Source: Sulfopaludibacter sp035606355 | GTDB lineage: Bacteria; Acidobacteriota; Terriglobia; Bryobacterales; Bryobacteraceae | NCBI GenBank assembly: GCA_035606355.1 | Contig: DATNFO010000043.1 | Location: 62,001 to 126,000, forward strand | Length of the DNA stretch: 64,000 nt | Direction of reading: 5' to 3' | Shown here: in pieces, positions 50,661 through 59,044 of the stretch | Position numbering within the stretch: position 1 is the stretch's first letter | Layout: the number at the start of each line of letters is the position of its first letter | Notes under the pieces: generated by a model | What the model was told of the DNA's origin: nothing | The model's database searches: none | Seen by the model: only the letters and a program-made list of their open reading frames with translations | Program-made: the position numbers and the translations under genes

Positions 50661-52180
50661 GCAGGCATTGTACTGCGCCGCCGCCGGCGCGCGCGTGGCA
50701 ACACCAATTTGAGCCGCAAACTGAAGACGATCGAACAGAACCACATCGCGAGCATCGCCAGGACGCCGCCATCGCCGACCGCCCCGTAGAGCGTCGCGGC
50801 GGGCAGTATCGCCACAGGTAGCGCTTCCGCCTCCTCGCGATTTGCGGGGACTTGAGCGAGTATGCGGCCATGGGCGTCGAGCGAGCAGGAAACTCCGCTA
50901 TTCGCCGCGCGGAGAATCGGAATGCCCGCCGCAGCCGCGGTCAATTGCGCACGCCGCAAGTGAGCGAGTGGCTGGCTGGTGTCCTTAAACGATTCGGTGT
51001 TCACCAGCGCGATGAGGAAGCTCGCGCCTTGACCTACAGCATCTCTTGCGAGATCGGGATAGGTGTCTTCCAGACACATCGCCACGCCGAAGCTGGTAGC
51101 TGCGTTTAAAGGCATCAACCGGGCATCGGAGCCCGGAGTGAATTTCACCCAGCCGTCAGGCTGCGTGTTGCCGAACGGCCACGGCGTGCGCTCGGCGAAA
51201 GGCACAAGCTTCCGCTTGCGATACTCGTCGACTGTCCCGTCCGTCCCGATCCGTATCGCCGCGTTGAAAAAATTGCCCGCGTCATCAGCGACCACCGACC
51301 CGAACAGCAGCGGACGACCGGTGCGTTCCACCGCTCCGGTCGCGAACTCCGCGAGATCACGCTCGCGATGCACCAGTCCCGGCAACGAACCTTCGGGCAG
51401 CACAATCAGGCGCGGTGACTGTGCCGCCGCGCGGTCGATCAACCGGTTCATGCGCTGTAGCAGCGGCGGCCGGTTTTCGGTCCGGTCCCACCGCGTCTCC
51501 TGCGCAATCACGGGTTGCACCACCGCGATCTTCGCGGTAACGGCCTCCGAACCGCTACCGCCGCGGGCATACCCGAAGGCAAACACCGCAACCAGAATGG
51601 CCGCGCCCTGCAACGTTGCCAGCAATCGAACGCGCCCCGATGACCGCGCAATCAGTGCCGGCGCGATGCTTACCGCGACTGCGGCGAAGCTCAGCGCTTC
51701 CGGCCCCGCAATACTCGCCGTTTCGCGAAATGCGGCGTAATCGGCGAGGGGCAACCCGGCCAGGGCCCAGGAAATTCCAAAAAACGCGTGCCGTTCCAGC
51801 AGTTCCATCGCGACCCAGAAGACCGGCAGAAACAGCAAAGCGGCTCTACCCTCGACACGCCGCCCTATCGCCCAAACGCCTGCCGCGGGAATCGCCGCAA
51901 GCGCCGCCTGATACACGATCGCCGCCACCAGCAACCAGACGAACCCTGGCGCAGTGAGCCGGATCCACTGTCCGGTCATCGCTGTGAGCGCTGCCCCGAA
52001 CGTCGCCAGTGACAGCCATGCCGTCATGAAGCGATCCCACCGCATCGTCAGACACAACGGCGCCATGCCGGCGAGCGCGAGCCAACCAAAGCCCGGCTGG
52101 CATTGCGCGACGCCCATTAATGTCGCCGAGAGCAGTGCCGCCGCGACGGCGCCCGCCCGACTGTCGATCCTGAATTTCAC
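50651..52180 (-). CDS. lnt: Apolipoprotein N-acyltransferase
   Basis: A 509-residue inner-membrane enzyme that N-acylates the lipoprotein N-terminal cysteine. The GTG at 52180 overlaps the PEP-CTERM stop (GTGA) and is preferred over the longer frame. About six membrane segments occupy residues 10-190. The carbon-nitrogen hydrolase domain (about 215-470) shows the triad: Glu in LIVLPEGSLPG, Lys in YRKRKLVPFAERTPW and Cys in VAMCLEDTYPDLAR, together with TESFKDTSQPLAHL. The active Cys is followed by LED in place of the usual YE. The Rieske start overlaps its end by ten bases, so the three genes may be cotranscribed. Confidence 0.85.
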   Translation of the reverse strand: MKFRIDSRAGAVAAALLSATLMGVAQCQPGFGWLALAGMAPLCLTMRWDRFMTAWLSLATFGAALTAMTGQWIRLTAPGFVWLLVAAIVYQAALAAIPAAGVWAIGRRVEGRAALLFLPVFWVAMELLERHAFFGISWALAGLPLADYAAFRETASIAGPEALSFAAVAVSIAPALIARSSGRVRLLATLQGAAILVAVFAFGYARGGSGSEAVTAKIAVVQPVIAQETRWDRTENRPPLLQRMNRLIDRAAAQSPRLIVLPEGSLPGLVHRERDLAEFATGAVERTGRPLLFGSVVADDAGNFFNAAIRIGTDGTVDEYRKRKLVPFAERTPWPFGNTQPDGWVKFTPGSDARLMPLNAATSFGVAMCLEDTYPDLARDAVGQGASFLIALVNTESFKDTSQPLAHLRRAQLTAAAAGIPILRAANSGVSCSLDAHGRILAQVPANREEAEALPVAILPAATLYGAVGDGGVLAMLAMWFCSIVFSLRLKLVLPRARRRRRSTMPAWT

Positions 52181-52896
52181 CGCCGGATGAGGCTCCGGCG
52201 GCGGACCCATGCGCCGAGCACCAGAGCACCCATCAGCAGGAGAGCGCTTCCCGGCTCCGGAGTCACTAACGAGTCGTTCCCCGTAAACGAAGGATCGTTC
52301 GGGTTGGTCGTCAATTGTTGATTACTGCCGGGTTGGTTCCCCTGTGTATCGGGAGGCAGTAGATCCGTCGACGTGGTGGTGGTCGTCGTAGTAGTTGTGG
52401 TTGGATCGGTCTGTGTGGTTGTCGTGCCCAGTGCCGGATCCCCACCGCTTCCCGTCCCGTTCTGCAGAATGTTCTGCATATCCGTCTGCAGAGATGGGTC
52501 CCCGTTGTTATCCGGTGAAGGATATTGCATGCCGCCGACCATGTTGCCCGCGGCGTCCGTCCAGTAATACGACACGATGTCGGCCGGCAGAGTGGTGTCC
52601 AGATCGCTCCACCCGATCCAAACCGTTTGCCCCGCGGCAATTCCAAACGCGTTCAGCGGGTTGCTGAAGACGATGGTCGTGCCATCGGAACTGAGCTGCA
52701 CCATTCCAAAGTCCGCCTGCGAATAGCCGGAGCCGGCGGAGTTCTGCGCGGCCGGGTGCGCCAGCTTCACGTGTAATGTGTACGCCGCCTGGCCCGTGTT
52801 GTTAACGACATAAGCTCGCGTGTAGGCGTGGGCTAAGCTGGATCCGCTCATCGCCACCACCAGCCAGAACATGAATCGCATTGCCGCTTTCGGCAT
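52177..52896 (-). CDS. PEP-CTERM exported protein
   Basis: A 239-residue protein with N-terminal signal peptide (RFMFWLVVAMSGSSLAHA) and the C-terminal sorting signal TPEPGSALLLMGALVLGAWVRRRSLIRR (partial). The signal would be recognised by an exosortase (XrtA), which is not in the window, and links this protein to the ExeA-type ATPase and polysaccharide operon far upstream. The linker contains a run of ten Thr (TTTTTTTTTT) and a QPGSNQQL stretch, probably O-glycosylated or flexible. The middle forms a beta-rich domain (AYTRAYVVNNTGQ, AAGQTVWIGWSDLD). Ribosome-binding site GGGAGAAG is upstream of the ATG. It may be an exopolysaccharide-associated protein. Confidence 0.9.
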   Translation of the reverse strand: MPKAAMRFMFWLVVAMSGSSLAHAYTRAYVVNNTGQAAYTLHVKLAHPAAQNSAGSGYSQADFGMVQLSSDGTTIVFSNPLNAFGIAAGQTVWIGWSDLDTTLPADIVSYYWTDAAGNMVGGMQYPSPDNNGDPSLQTDMQNILQNGTGSGGDPALGTTTTQTDPTTTTTTTTTTSTDLLPPDTQGNQPGSNQQLTTNPNDPSFTGNDSLVTPEPGSALLLMGALVLGAWVRRRSLIRR

Positions 52897-53016
52897 ATTA
52901 CTTCTCCCTAAACAACAGACTTCGACTGCAAGCGAATCTGCGTGGGTGACGAGCGGGAACTTGAAAGCAAGCCGGGGAGCGCCGGTTGCGAGTCAACTTG
53001 GAGGTCACCTGACGCC

Positions 53017-53032
53017 GTCACATCGCTGTGAC
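53017..53032. promoter_or_regulatory. Dyad GTCACA-TCGC-TGTGAC, possible operator
   Basis: A perfect 6+4+6 inverted repeat, 120 bases upstream of the PEP-CTERM gene's start and in the gap that separates it from the convergent exported protein gene. The arms are those of a CRP/FNR-like half-site (TGTGA), but in outward order, and the factor is unknown. It could instead be a small terminator, though the following T-run is on the wrong side for both genes. Confidence 0.3.
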
Positions 53033-53100
53033 GCATCACTCCTTTTTGTACTAGTGGTCACTGTATCTAAAGGAGCCGCGTACGTCAATGTACTTTTTAG

Positions 53101-53835
53101 TTAATGTTCACTTTTCCGCGAGGTAAACCCAGGAGCGTGGAACTTACCCACAAGAATCCCGCCCAAGCTGCTGATTTCTAAGACACTCTCTACCTCCTGC
53201 GGCTCAGCCTTTGTCAGGAAGAGCAGCGTGCGAGTCACCCCACTCACCTGGACCGATGGTTTCAGGCCGCTCCGCAGGTCATCGAGGAGGTTCCAGTCGA
53301 GGCGGATCGGGTCCGGAGAGCGGTCGGTGATCGTGAACTGGTATGCGTACTCCTTCGCGAACTGAGACGCCGAGCATTTCAGCAGCAAGTCCACTCGAAC
53401 CGGTTTCGAGCCGTCCCAAAGCGTCCCGCGAATTTCGATGGTGCTGATTCGTGCATCTTCCTCAATCAAATCGGGAAAACCTTCTTTGTGATTCCTGGCG
53501 CCCTCTTCCGCCGGGGCGATGCTCCAAGCGTTCGCCTGAATCTCGCCCGCAGCGATTGCTCCGGACGTCCCCTGCACGCTGTCAAAGCAGCACAGAGACA
53601 CCCCCAGCCGCCCCCGAACAGCGGCATTCTCGATACCGGCGGCGCGCCAGGACACCGTGGTCTGAGCCGTCAGTGTGCTCGCAATGCAGTGTTTCGGCGA
53701 GGGATATTGCCGCTCATACACCTGCCACTGGACGCCGGCAGCCGCGCCCTTGCTGACGTCCGCCGCGCCCTGCGGACACAATTCAGCCGCACCGCAGAGC
53801 CCCGTCAACAGCACCAGCGCTAAAAACGTCTTCAT
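53101..53835 (-). CDS. Exported protein of unknown function
   Basis: A 244-residue protein from the ATG at 53835, with a signal peptide KTFLALVLLTGLCGAAE. The mature chain is beta-rich and carries three Cys pairs in its first half (ELCPQ, KHCIAST, SLCCFDSV) which may form disulfides. No recognised family. Segments SDLLLKCSASQFAKEYAYQFTITDRSPDPIRLDWN and PSVQVSGVTRTLLFLTK suggest an immunoglobulin-like or jelly-roll fold. It is divergent from rimO, with a 52-base gap. Confidence 0.6.
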   Translation of the reverse strand: MKTFLALVLLTGLCGAAELCPQGAADVSKGAAAGVQWQVYERQYPSPKHCIASTLTAQTTVSWRAAGIENAAVRGRLGVSLCCFDSVQGTSGAIAAGEIQANAWSIAPAEEGARNHKEGFPDLIEEDARISTIEIRGTLWDGSKPVRVDLLLKCSASQFAKEYAYQFTITDRSPDPIRLDWNLLDDLRSGLKPSVQVSGVTRTLLFLTKAEPQEVESVLEISSLGGILVGKFHAPGFTSRKSEH

Positions 53836-53887
53836 CCAGACCCTCAATGCTATCCTGAAAGGAGCACTCCCGTTTGGATCACACGCT

Positions 53888-55282
53888 TTGAAAATCGGTT
53901 TCGTCAGCCTCGGCTGCCCCAAAAATTTAGTCGACAGTGAAGTCATGATGGGCCAACTTGTGGCCAAAGGCCATGAGCTCACTCCTCACCCCGACCAGGC
54001 CGAGGTCCTGGTCGTCAACACCTGCAGTTTCATCGACCCCGCCAAGAAGGAATCCATCGACACCATTCTCGAAATGGCCGAATACAAGAAGATCGGGCGG
54101 GCGAAAAAGCTGATCGTCGCCGGGTGTCTTGTGGAGCGCTATCGCGGCGATATCCGCAAGGAACTGCCTGAGGTGGACGCGCTCGTCGGCACCAATGAGC
54201 TCGAGAGCATCGTCGCGCTCTGCGAAGGCGAAGAGCCGGGTTCCGCCGCGCCGGCGCCATACCTGTATCACGACCTCACGCCGCGCGTGCTCGCGACTCC
54301 GAAGCATTTCGCGTACATCAAGATTGCCGAGGGTTGCGACCACCCGTGCACGTTTTGCGTCATCCCACAGTATCGCGGCGCGTTTCGCAGCCGCCGCTTC
54401 GAATCGGTAATCAGCGAAGCCACCCGGCTGTTCCAGCAGGGAGTTCGCGAGATCAATCTAATCGGGCAGGACACCACCTGCTACGGCGAAGATCTGGGGC
54501 TCAAGGATGGTTTGGCCAGTCTCCTCGCGCGCCTCGCACAAATCGAGACGCCGCGCGAGAAGTGGATTCGCTTCCTTTACGCATATCCCAACAAGGTCAC
54601 GCAGGCGCTGCTCGATACGATTGCCGAATACCCCGCGCTGGTGAAATACATCGATATGCCGCTGCAGCACTCCAGTGCTGCCGTGCTGAAGCGGATGAAG
54701 CGCGGAGCGAATGGCGATATCTTTCTCAAGCTGCTCGAGCGCATCCGCCGCACCATTCCGGGCGTCGCGATCCGCACCAGCTTCATCGTGGGCTTCCCGG
54801 GGGAAACCGATGCCGATTTTCAAGAGCTCTGCTCCTTCGTGGAGGCGGCGCGTTTTGACAATCTCGGCGTCTTCACCTATTCCGACGAGGACACCAGCGG
54901 CAGTTACGCGCTGGACGGCAAAGTGGACGGCCGCACGATCCACAATCGCAAGCGCCGCCTGATGGCGATTCAGCGGAAGATCGCGCGCGCGCGCAATCGC
55001 AAGCTCGCCGGCGCCGAATTCCCTGTGCTGGTGGAGGGTCGCTCGCAAGAAACGGACCTGCTTTGGGAAGGGCGCCTTCCCACGCAAGCTCCGGAAATCG
55101 ATGGCGTCGTGCTCGTCAACGATTTTGAAGGCTCCGAACCGCGCTCCGGCGAAATTCGCATGCTGCGCGTCACAGAATCGCACGACTACGATCTGGTGGG
55201 CACGCTGCTACGCGCCACTGAAGACGCGCCGCGTTTCGCGCCGTCTCCGCTGATTTCCATCGCCCCCGTCGCTACTCTATGA
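53888..55282 (+). CDS. rimO: Ribosomal protein S12 methylthiotransferase
   Basis: A 464-residue radical-SAM enzyme that methylthiolates Asp89 of ribosomal protein S12. A TTG at 53888 gives the normal start KIGFVSLGCPKNLVDSE, with a weak GGA upstream. The UPF0004 N-terminal domain binds one [4Fe-4S] through Cys in GCPKN, NTCSFID and VAGCLVER. The radical-SAM domain has EGCDHPCTFCVIP (CxxxCxxC) and the body has QDTTCYGEDL and IDMPLQHSS. The TRAM domain at the end (DLLWEGRLPTQAPEIDGVVLVN) is present. It overlaps yacG by four bases (ATGA) in a housekeeping operon. Confidence 0.94.
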   Translation: MKIGFVSLGCPKNLVDSEVMMGQLVAKGHELTPHPDQAEVLVVNTCSFIDPAKKESIDTILEMAEYKKIGRAKKLIVAGCLVERYRGDIRKELPEVDALVGTNELESIVALCEGEEPGSAAPAPYLYHDLTPRVLATPKHFAYIKIAEGCDHPCTFCVIPQYRGAFRSRRFESVISEATRLFQQGVREINLIGQDTTCYGEDLGLKDGLASLLARLAQIETPREKWIRFLYAYPNKVTQALLDTIAEYPALVKYIDMPLQHSSAAVLKRMKRGANGDIFLKLLERIRRTIPGVAIRTSFIVGFPGETDADFQELCSFVEAARFDNLGVFTYSDEDTSGSYALDGKVDGRTIHNRKRRLMAIQRKIARARNRKLAGAEFPVLVEGRSQETDLLWEGRLPTQAPEIDGVVLVNDFEGSEPRSGEIRMLRVTESHDYDLVGTLLRATEDAPRFAPSPLISIAPVATL

Positions 55283-55437
55283 AGTGCCCGATTTGCAAAA
55301 AGGACGTTAAAGAATCGGATACGGATTATCCCTTCTGCAGCGAGCGCTGCCGCATTCTGGATCTCGGGAATTGGGCTACCGGAAAGTACGCCATCCCTTC
55401 GGATGCGCCCATGAAAAAAGATGACGAAGAGGAGTAG
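55279..55437 (+). CDS. yacG: DNA gyrase inhibitor YacG
   Basis: A 52-residue zinc protein too short for ordinary callers. Four Cys ligands are in place: CPICKK near the start and FCSERCRILDLGNWATGKYAIP, the exact YacG pattern (C-x2-C...C-x3-C-R-x2-D-L-x2-W). It ends in an acidic tail (KKDDEEE). The ATG at 55279 overlaps the rimO stop in ATGA and its end overlaps pgpA by 17 bases. E. coli YacG binds GyrB and inhibits supercoiling. Confidence 0.92.
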   Translation: MKCPICKKDVKESDTDYPFCSERCRILDLGNWATGKYAIPSDAPMKKDDEEE

Positions 55438-55897
55438 CCCGGCCGCCACGCTGATTGCCACCTGGTTCGGGTGCGGCCGCTCGCCGAGGGCTCCCGGCAC
55501 AGCGGGTTCCCTCGCGGCAATTGCCATCGCCGTCCCGCTGGTGCGCTATCTCGGCTTCACGCGCTGGCACTTCCTTGCGCTCGCCGCGCTCCTCACTCTT
55601 CCGGCGATCTGGGCGGCCGGCGTGGCGGCGCGCGATGCCGGAGTGGAGGACCCCGGGTTTGTGGTGGTCGATGAAGTCCTCGGCCAGTGGATCTCGCTCG
55701 CCGGGGCAAGTACGTACGGCTGGAGGACGTTCCTTGTCGCCTTCGCCATGTTTCGCCTGTTTGATATCTGGAAACCGTTCCCCGTGCGCCAGCTCGAAGC
55801 TCTACCCGGTGGAATCGGAATCAATGCCGACGACGCAATGGCTGGCGTCTACGCGGCAGTTGTCTTGTTCGCAGCCCAATGTTTCAATCTGATATAG
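55421..55897 (+). CDS. pgpA: Phosphatidylglycerophosphatase A
   Basis: A 158-residue inner-membrane enzyme that dephosphorylates phosphatidylglycerol phosphate. It begins with IATWFGCGRSPRAPGTAGSLAAIAI, the family start, has EDPGFVVVDEVLGQWISLAG (acidic motif) and then FRLFDIWKPFPVRQLEALPGGIGINADDAMAGVYA, the closing PgpA motif (all in part). Four membrane segments are visible. It overlaps yacG and ends two bases before the next gene. Placement beside rimO and yacG is compatible with a housekeeping operon. Confidence 0.93.
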   Translation: MTKRSSPAATLIATWFGCGRSPRAPGTAGSLAAIAIAVPLVRYLGFTRWHFLALAALLTLPAIWAAGVAARDAGVEDPGFVVVDEVLGQWISLAGASTYGWRTFLVAFAMFRLFDIWKPFPVRQLEALPGGIGINADDAMAGVYAAVVLFAAQCFNLI

Positions 55898-55899
55898 AT

Positions 55900-56928
55900 A
55901 TGGCTCTCCGCAAATCCGCCGATCCCCGGCCTCAAATCAGTCAGGTGACGCCTCCGGCCGCAATTGCTGGCGGTGAGTTGCAAATCCGCGGAAAAGGCTT
56001 CGCGAAAGCGGACCGGCCGCGCGTCGTCATCGGTGAAGTCACCGCGCCCGTCATCATCGGCTCCGATTCCTTCGTTATCGCCCGCGTCCCCGATGGCGCT
56101 ACCGCCGGTGAGCTCGTCATCGCCAGCGGCAAACAGACCAGCGAATCGTGGGCCTGCGACATCGGAGTGCCCATCGCCGATTCCCTGCACCCGGTCGCCA
56201 ACCCCGCCATCGATTCGTTCGGCAATATCTACAGCACCTTCAGCGGCTCGCGCGGCCAGAAGGTGCCGGTCGCCGTTTATAAGGTGGACCTCAACTTCAC
56301 CGTCAAGCCCTTTATCAATGAGCTGATGAACGCCACCGGGCTGGCCTTCGATGCCGAAGGCATGCTCTACATTTCGAGCCGGCACGATGGCGTGATCTAC
56401 CAAATCACCCCCAACGGCAACATGAGTGTGTTCGTAGAGGGCATGGGCGTCGCCACGGGAATCGCGTTCGACCGCGAGCACAACCTCTACGTCGGCGACC
56501 GCAGCGGCACGATCTTCAAGATCAGCCCCAACCGCCAGATCTTCGTCTTCGCCACGCTGGAGCCTTCCATCTCCGCCTACCATCTCACCTTCGGCCCCGA
56601 CAATTACCTTTACGTCACCGGCCCCACCACTTCCAGCTTCGATGCCGTCCACCGCGTGTCCGATCATGGCGAGGTCGAGGTGTTTTACCGCGGCCTCGGA
56701 CGTCCGCAGGGCATGGCCTTCGATGAAGAAGGCAATCTCTATGTCGCAGCATCGGTCTCCGGGCGCAAAGGCGTTGTCCGCGTGAATCCCGAGAAGAAGG
56801 CCGACCTTTTCCTCTCCGGCCCCGGGATCGTCGGTCTCGCCTTCACTCCATCGCGCGCTATGATCGTCGCCACTACGAACGCTCTCTATCGCGTGGACAT
56901 CGGCATCAAAGGGTATCCTCTGTACTGA
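55900..56928 (+). CDS. IPT/TIG domain plus SMP-30/gluconolactonase-like beta-propeller
   Basis: A 342-residue cytoplasmic-looking protein (no signal peptide) starting at the ATG at 55900, two bases after the pgpA stop; an ATG at 55879 overlapping pgpA is the alternative. Residues about 12-85 form an IPT/TIG Ig-like domain (PQISQVTPPAAIAGGELQIRGKGF). The rest is a six-bladed propeller like SMP-30/gluconolactonase, with blade repeats ATGLAFDAEGMLYISSRHDG, ATGIAFDREHNLYVGDRSG, GRPQGMAFDEEGNLYVAA (partial). It may be a lactonase or a sugar-binding structural protein. It ends with the first base of the cinA ATG. The TIG domain on an intracellular protein is unusual. Confidence 0.75.
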   Translation: MALRKSADPRPQISQVTPPAAIAGGELQIRGKGFAKADRPRVVIGEVTAPVIIGSDSFVIARVPDGATAGELVIASGKQTSESWACDIGVPIADSLHPVANPAIDSFGNIYSTFSGSRGQKVPVAVYKVDLNFTVKPFINELMNATGLAFDAEGMLYISSRHDGVIYQITPNGNMSVFVEGMGVATGIAFDREHNLYVGDRSGTIFKISPNRQIFVFATLEPSISAYHLTFGPDNYLYVTGPTTSSFDAVHRVSDHGEVEVFYRGLGRPQGMAFDEEGNLYVAASVSGRKGVVRVNPEKKADLFLSGPGIVGLAFTPSRAMIVATTNALYRVDIGIKGYPLY

Positions 56929-58169
56929 TGAACGCGGAAATCATCGCAGTCGGCTCGGAAATGCTGACGCCGGAGCGCGTCGATACGAACTCCCTGTACC
57001 TCACCGGAGAACTGAATAACGTCGGCGTCGAAGTGGTCACCAAGTGCGTGATCGGCGACGATCGCGACCGCCTCGCCGAAGCCGTCCGCCTCGGCATCTC
57101 GCGCTCTGAAATCGTGATTATCTCCGGCGGTCTAGGCCCCACGGAAGACGACCTCACTCGCGACGCCGTAGCCCAGGCACTGGGCCGCAGGATGATCTTT
57201 CACCCCGAGATTGCCGAAACGCTCGAGCAGAGATTCACTCGTATGGGCCGGAAAATGGCCGAAGTCAACAAGCGCCAGGCCTTCATCGTGGAAGGCGCCG
57301 CCATGCTGCCAAACGATCGCGGCACGGCGCCCGGGCAGTGGGTGGAGGATTCCGGACGGTTCGTCATTCTGCTGCCGGGTCCGCCGCATGAGCTGAAAGC
57401 GATGTTCGAACGCCAGTGCCTCCCCCGACTGGCGCGCGTGCTTCCGAAGCTCGCGATCCGCACCATGTTCCTCCGTATCGCCGGAATGAGTGAGAGCGAC
57501 CTCGATCAGCTCATCGCCCCCGTCTACACGAAGTACACCAATCCGGTCACCACGATCCTGGCGCACAATGGCGATCTTCAAGTGCATCTGCGCGCCCGCT
57601 GCTCGACCGTCGCCGAAGCCGACGCGCTGCTGGCCGAAGTGGGCGGCCCTATCGAGTTGTTGCTCGGGGAGAGGCTGTACTCACGCAACGGAGATCCGCT
57701 CGAAGTCGTGGTCGGCAACATGCTGCGCGCGGCGAAAGCGACGGTATCGGTGGCCGAAAGCTGCACCGGCGGGATGCTCGGCGAGCGCTTCACCAGCGTG
57801 GCCGGAAGCAGCGACTACTTCGCCGGAGGTTTCATTACGTATACCGAGACCATGAAGATGGAACTGCTCGGCGTGCCGCTCGAAATCCTCAAGCAATTCG
57901 GAGCGGTGAGCCGGGAAACCGCCGAAGCGATGGCTGCCGGGGCTCGCCGCCGCACCGGATCGGCGTACGCGCTCTCCATCACCGGATTTGCAGGTCCCGG
58001 CGGCGGCACGGAAACAGCGCCCACGGGAACCATGTACGTCGGAATCGCCGATGCGGCCGGTACGCACGTGATCCACCGGCAGTTCATCGGAGACCGCGCA
58101 CGAATCCGGGCGTTTACCTGTCAAATGGCTTTGGACTCGCTACGCCGCCGCATGCTTGGCCGGCTGTAA
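56928..58169 (+). CDS. cinA: CinA-family nicotinamide-nucleotide amidase (competence/damage-inducible)
   Basis: A 413-residue two-domain CinA. The N-terminal MoaB/MoeA-like domain (about 1-175) begins AEIIAVGSEMLTPERVDTNS and has SGGLGPTEDDLTRDAVA and LLPGPPHELKAMF, as in COG1058. The C-terminal amidase domain (about 255-410) has VSVAESCTGGMLGERFTSVAGSSDYFAGGFITYTETMKMELLGV and SITGFAGPGGGTETAPTGTMYVGIAD. It hydrolyses NMN to nicotinic acid mononucleotide in NAD salvage, while the N-terminal domain is reported to be an ADP-ribose pyrophosphatase. It is the last gene of the rimO run. Confidence 0.94.
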   Translation: MNAEIIAVGSEMLTPERVDTNSLYLTGELNNVGVEVVTKCVIGDDRDRLAEAVRLGISRSEIVIISGGLGPTEDDLTRDAVAQALGRRMIFHPEIAETLEQRFTRMGRKMAEVNKRQAFIVEGAAMLPNDRGTAPGQWVEDSGRFVILLPGPPHELKAMFERQCLPRLARVLPKLAIRTMFLRIAGMSESDLDQLIAPVYTKYTNPVTTILAHNGDLQVHLRARCSTVAEADALLAEVGGPIELLLGERLYSRNGDPLEVVVGNMLRAAKATVSVAESCTGGMLGERFTSVAGSSDYFAGGFITYTETMKMELLGVPLEILKQFGAVSRETAEAMAAGARRRTGSAYALSITGFAGPGGGTETAPTGTMYVGIADAAGTHVIHRQFIGDRARIRAFTCQMALDSLRRRMLGRL

Positions 58170-58189
58170 CGGCCCGCTGGAAGGGAGGC

Positions 58190-58402
58190 TTAGCGGTGCC
58201 CGACGGGCTCCTCGACCTGCACTTGCGCCGCTGCCTGCACGGACTTCCCGGACATCCAATTGTCCATCGCCATATACCCGACGGTCACGGCCAGAACCAG
58301 CAGAGCGCCCAATAGTTTCGGCGGACTCGGAACGGGAATATCGAACCAGCGGCAGACGGCGCCGAGAAGAAAACCTAGCGACAGGGCTATTACGACTTTC
58401 AT
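58190..58402 (-). CDS. XapX/DUF1427-like small membrane protein
   Basis: A 70-residue protein with two membrane segments at about 4-20 (VIALSLGFLLGAVCRWF) and 30-47 (LLGALLVLAVTVGYMAM). The pattern LGFLLGxVxRWFDIPVPSPPKLLGALLVLAVTVGY follows the XapX domain (GxxLGxxY...RSPAPPxxxL.G). The tail SGKSVQAAAQVQVEEPVGHR lies outside. Its function is not known. It is convergent with cinA, 20 bases apart. Confidence 0.7.
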   Translation of the reverse strand: MKVVIALSLGFLLGAVCRWFDIPVPSPPKLLGALLVLAVTVGYMAMDNWMSGKSVQAAAQVQVEEPVGHR

Positions 58403-58432
58403 ACCGAATTATCGGTATTGTAACATCCCGCG

Positions 58433-59044
58433 CTAGTATGTCATGCCGCGATGATTCACCAGCGAAAGAAATTCATCGCGCGTCTCCTTGCGGTCGCGAA
58501 ATGCGCCGAGCATGGCGCTTGTCATCGCGCCGGAATGCTGCTTCTCGACACCCCGCATCATCATGCAGAAGTGCCGCGCTTCGCAAATCACGCCTACGCC
58601 GACGGGGTCGATCGTTTCCTGAATCGTCTGCGCTACCTGCTGCGTAAGCCGTTCCTGGATCTGCAGCCTCCGCGCGAAGGCATCCACGATCCGCGGAATC
58701 TTGCTCAGCCCGATCACCCGGTGCCGCGGCAGATACGCTACGTGCATCTTGCCGTAAAAGGGCAGCATGTGGTGCTCGCACATGCTGAAGAACTCGATAT
58801 CCTTTACCAGCACCATCTCGTCATACTGCACTTCGTACAAGGCGCCATTGAGGATCTTCTGAATGTCGGCCTGGTACCCGCTGGTCAGAAACTTCATCGC
58901 CTGCTCTACCCGCTGCGGCGTTCGCTGTAAACCGTCGCGTTGAGGGTCTTCTCCCAGAGCGGCTAGCATCTCCTTCACCAGCGGCGCGAGGCTGGGTTCC
59001 TCTTTCGGACGTATGACCTTCACAAGTGCTTTATTCGATTTCAT
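58433..59044 (-). CDS. folE: GTP cyclohydrolase I
   Basis: A 203-residue FolE that converts GTP to dihydroneopterin triphosphate. Zinc ligands: Cys and two His in FFSMCEHHMLPF and Cys in EARHFCMMMRGV; the remaining active-site motif is GLSKIPRIVDAFARRLQIQERLT (partial). The early segment LGEDPQRDGLQRTPQRVEQAM is typical. It overlaps the following PTPS gene (start 59044 versus stop 59031), so the folE-PTPS-PTPS genes form one transcription unit. The product is the shared precursor of folate, queuosine and tetrahydrobiopterin. Confidence 0.96.
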   Translation of the reverse strand: MKSNKALVKVIRPKEEPSLAPLVKEMLAALGEDPQRDGLQRTPQRVEQAMKFLTSGYQADIQKILNGALYEVQYDEMVLVKDIEFFSMCEHHMLPFYGKMHVAYLPRHRVIGLSKIPRIVDAFARRLQIQERLTQQVAQTIQETIDPVGVGVICEARHFCMMMRGVEKQHSGAMTSAMLGAFRDRKETRDEFLSLVNHRGMTY

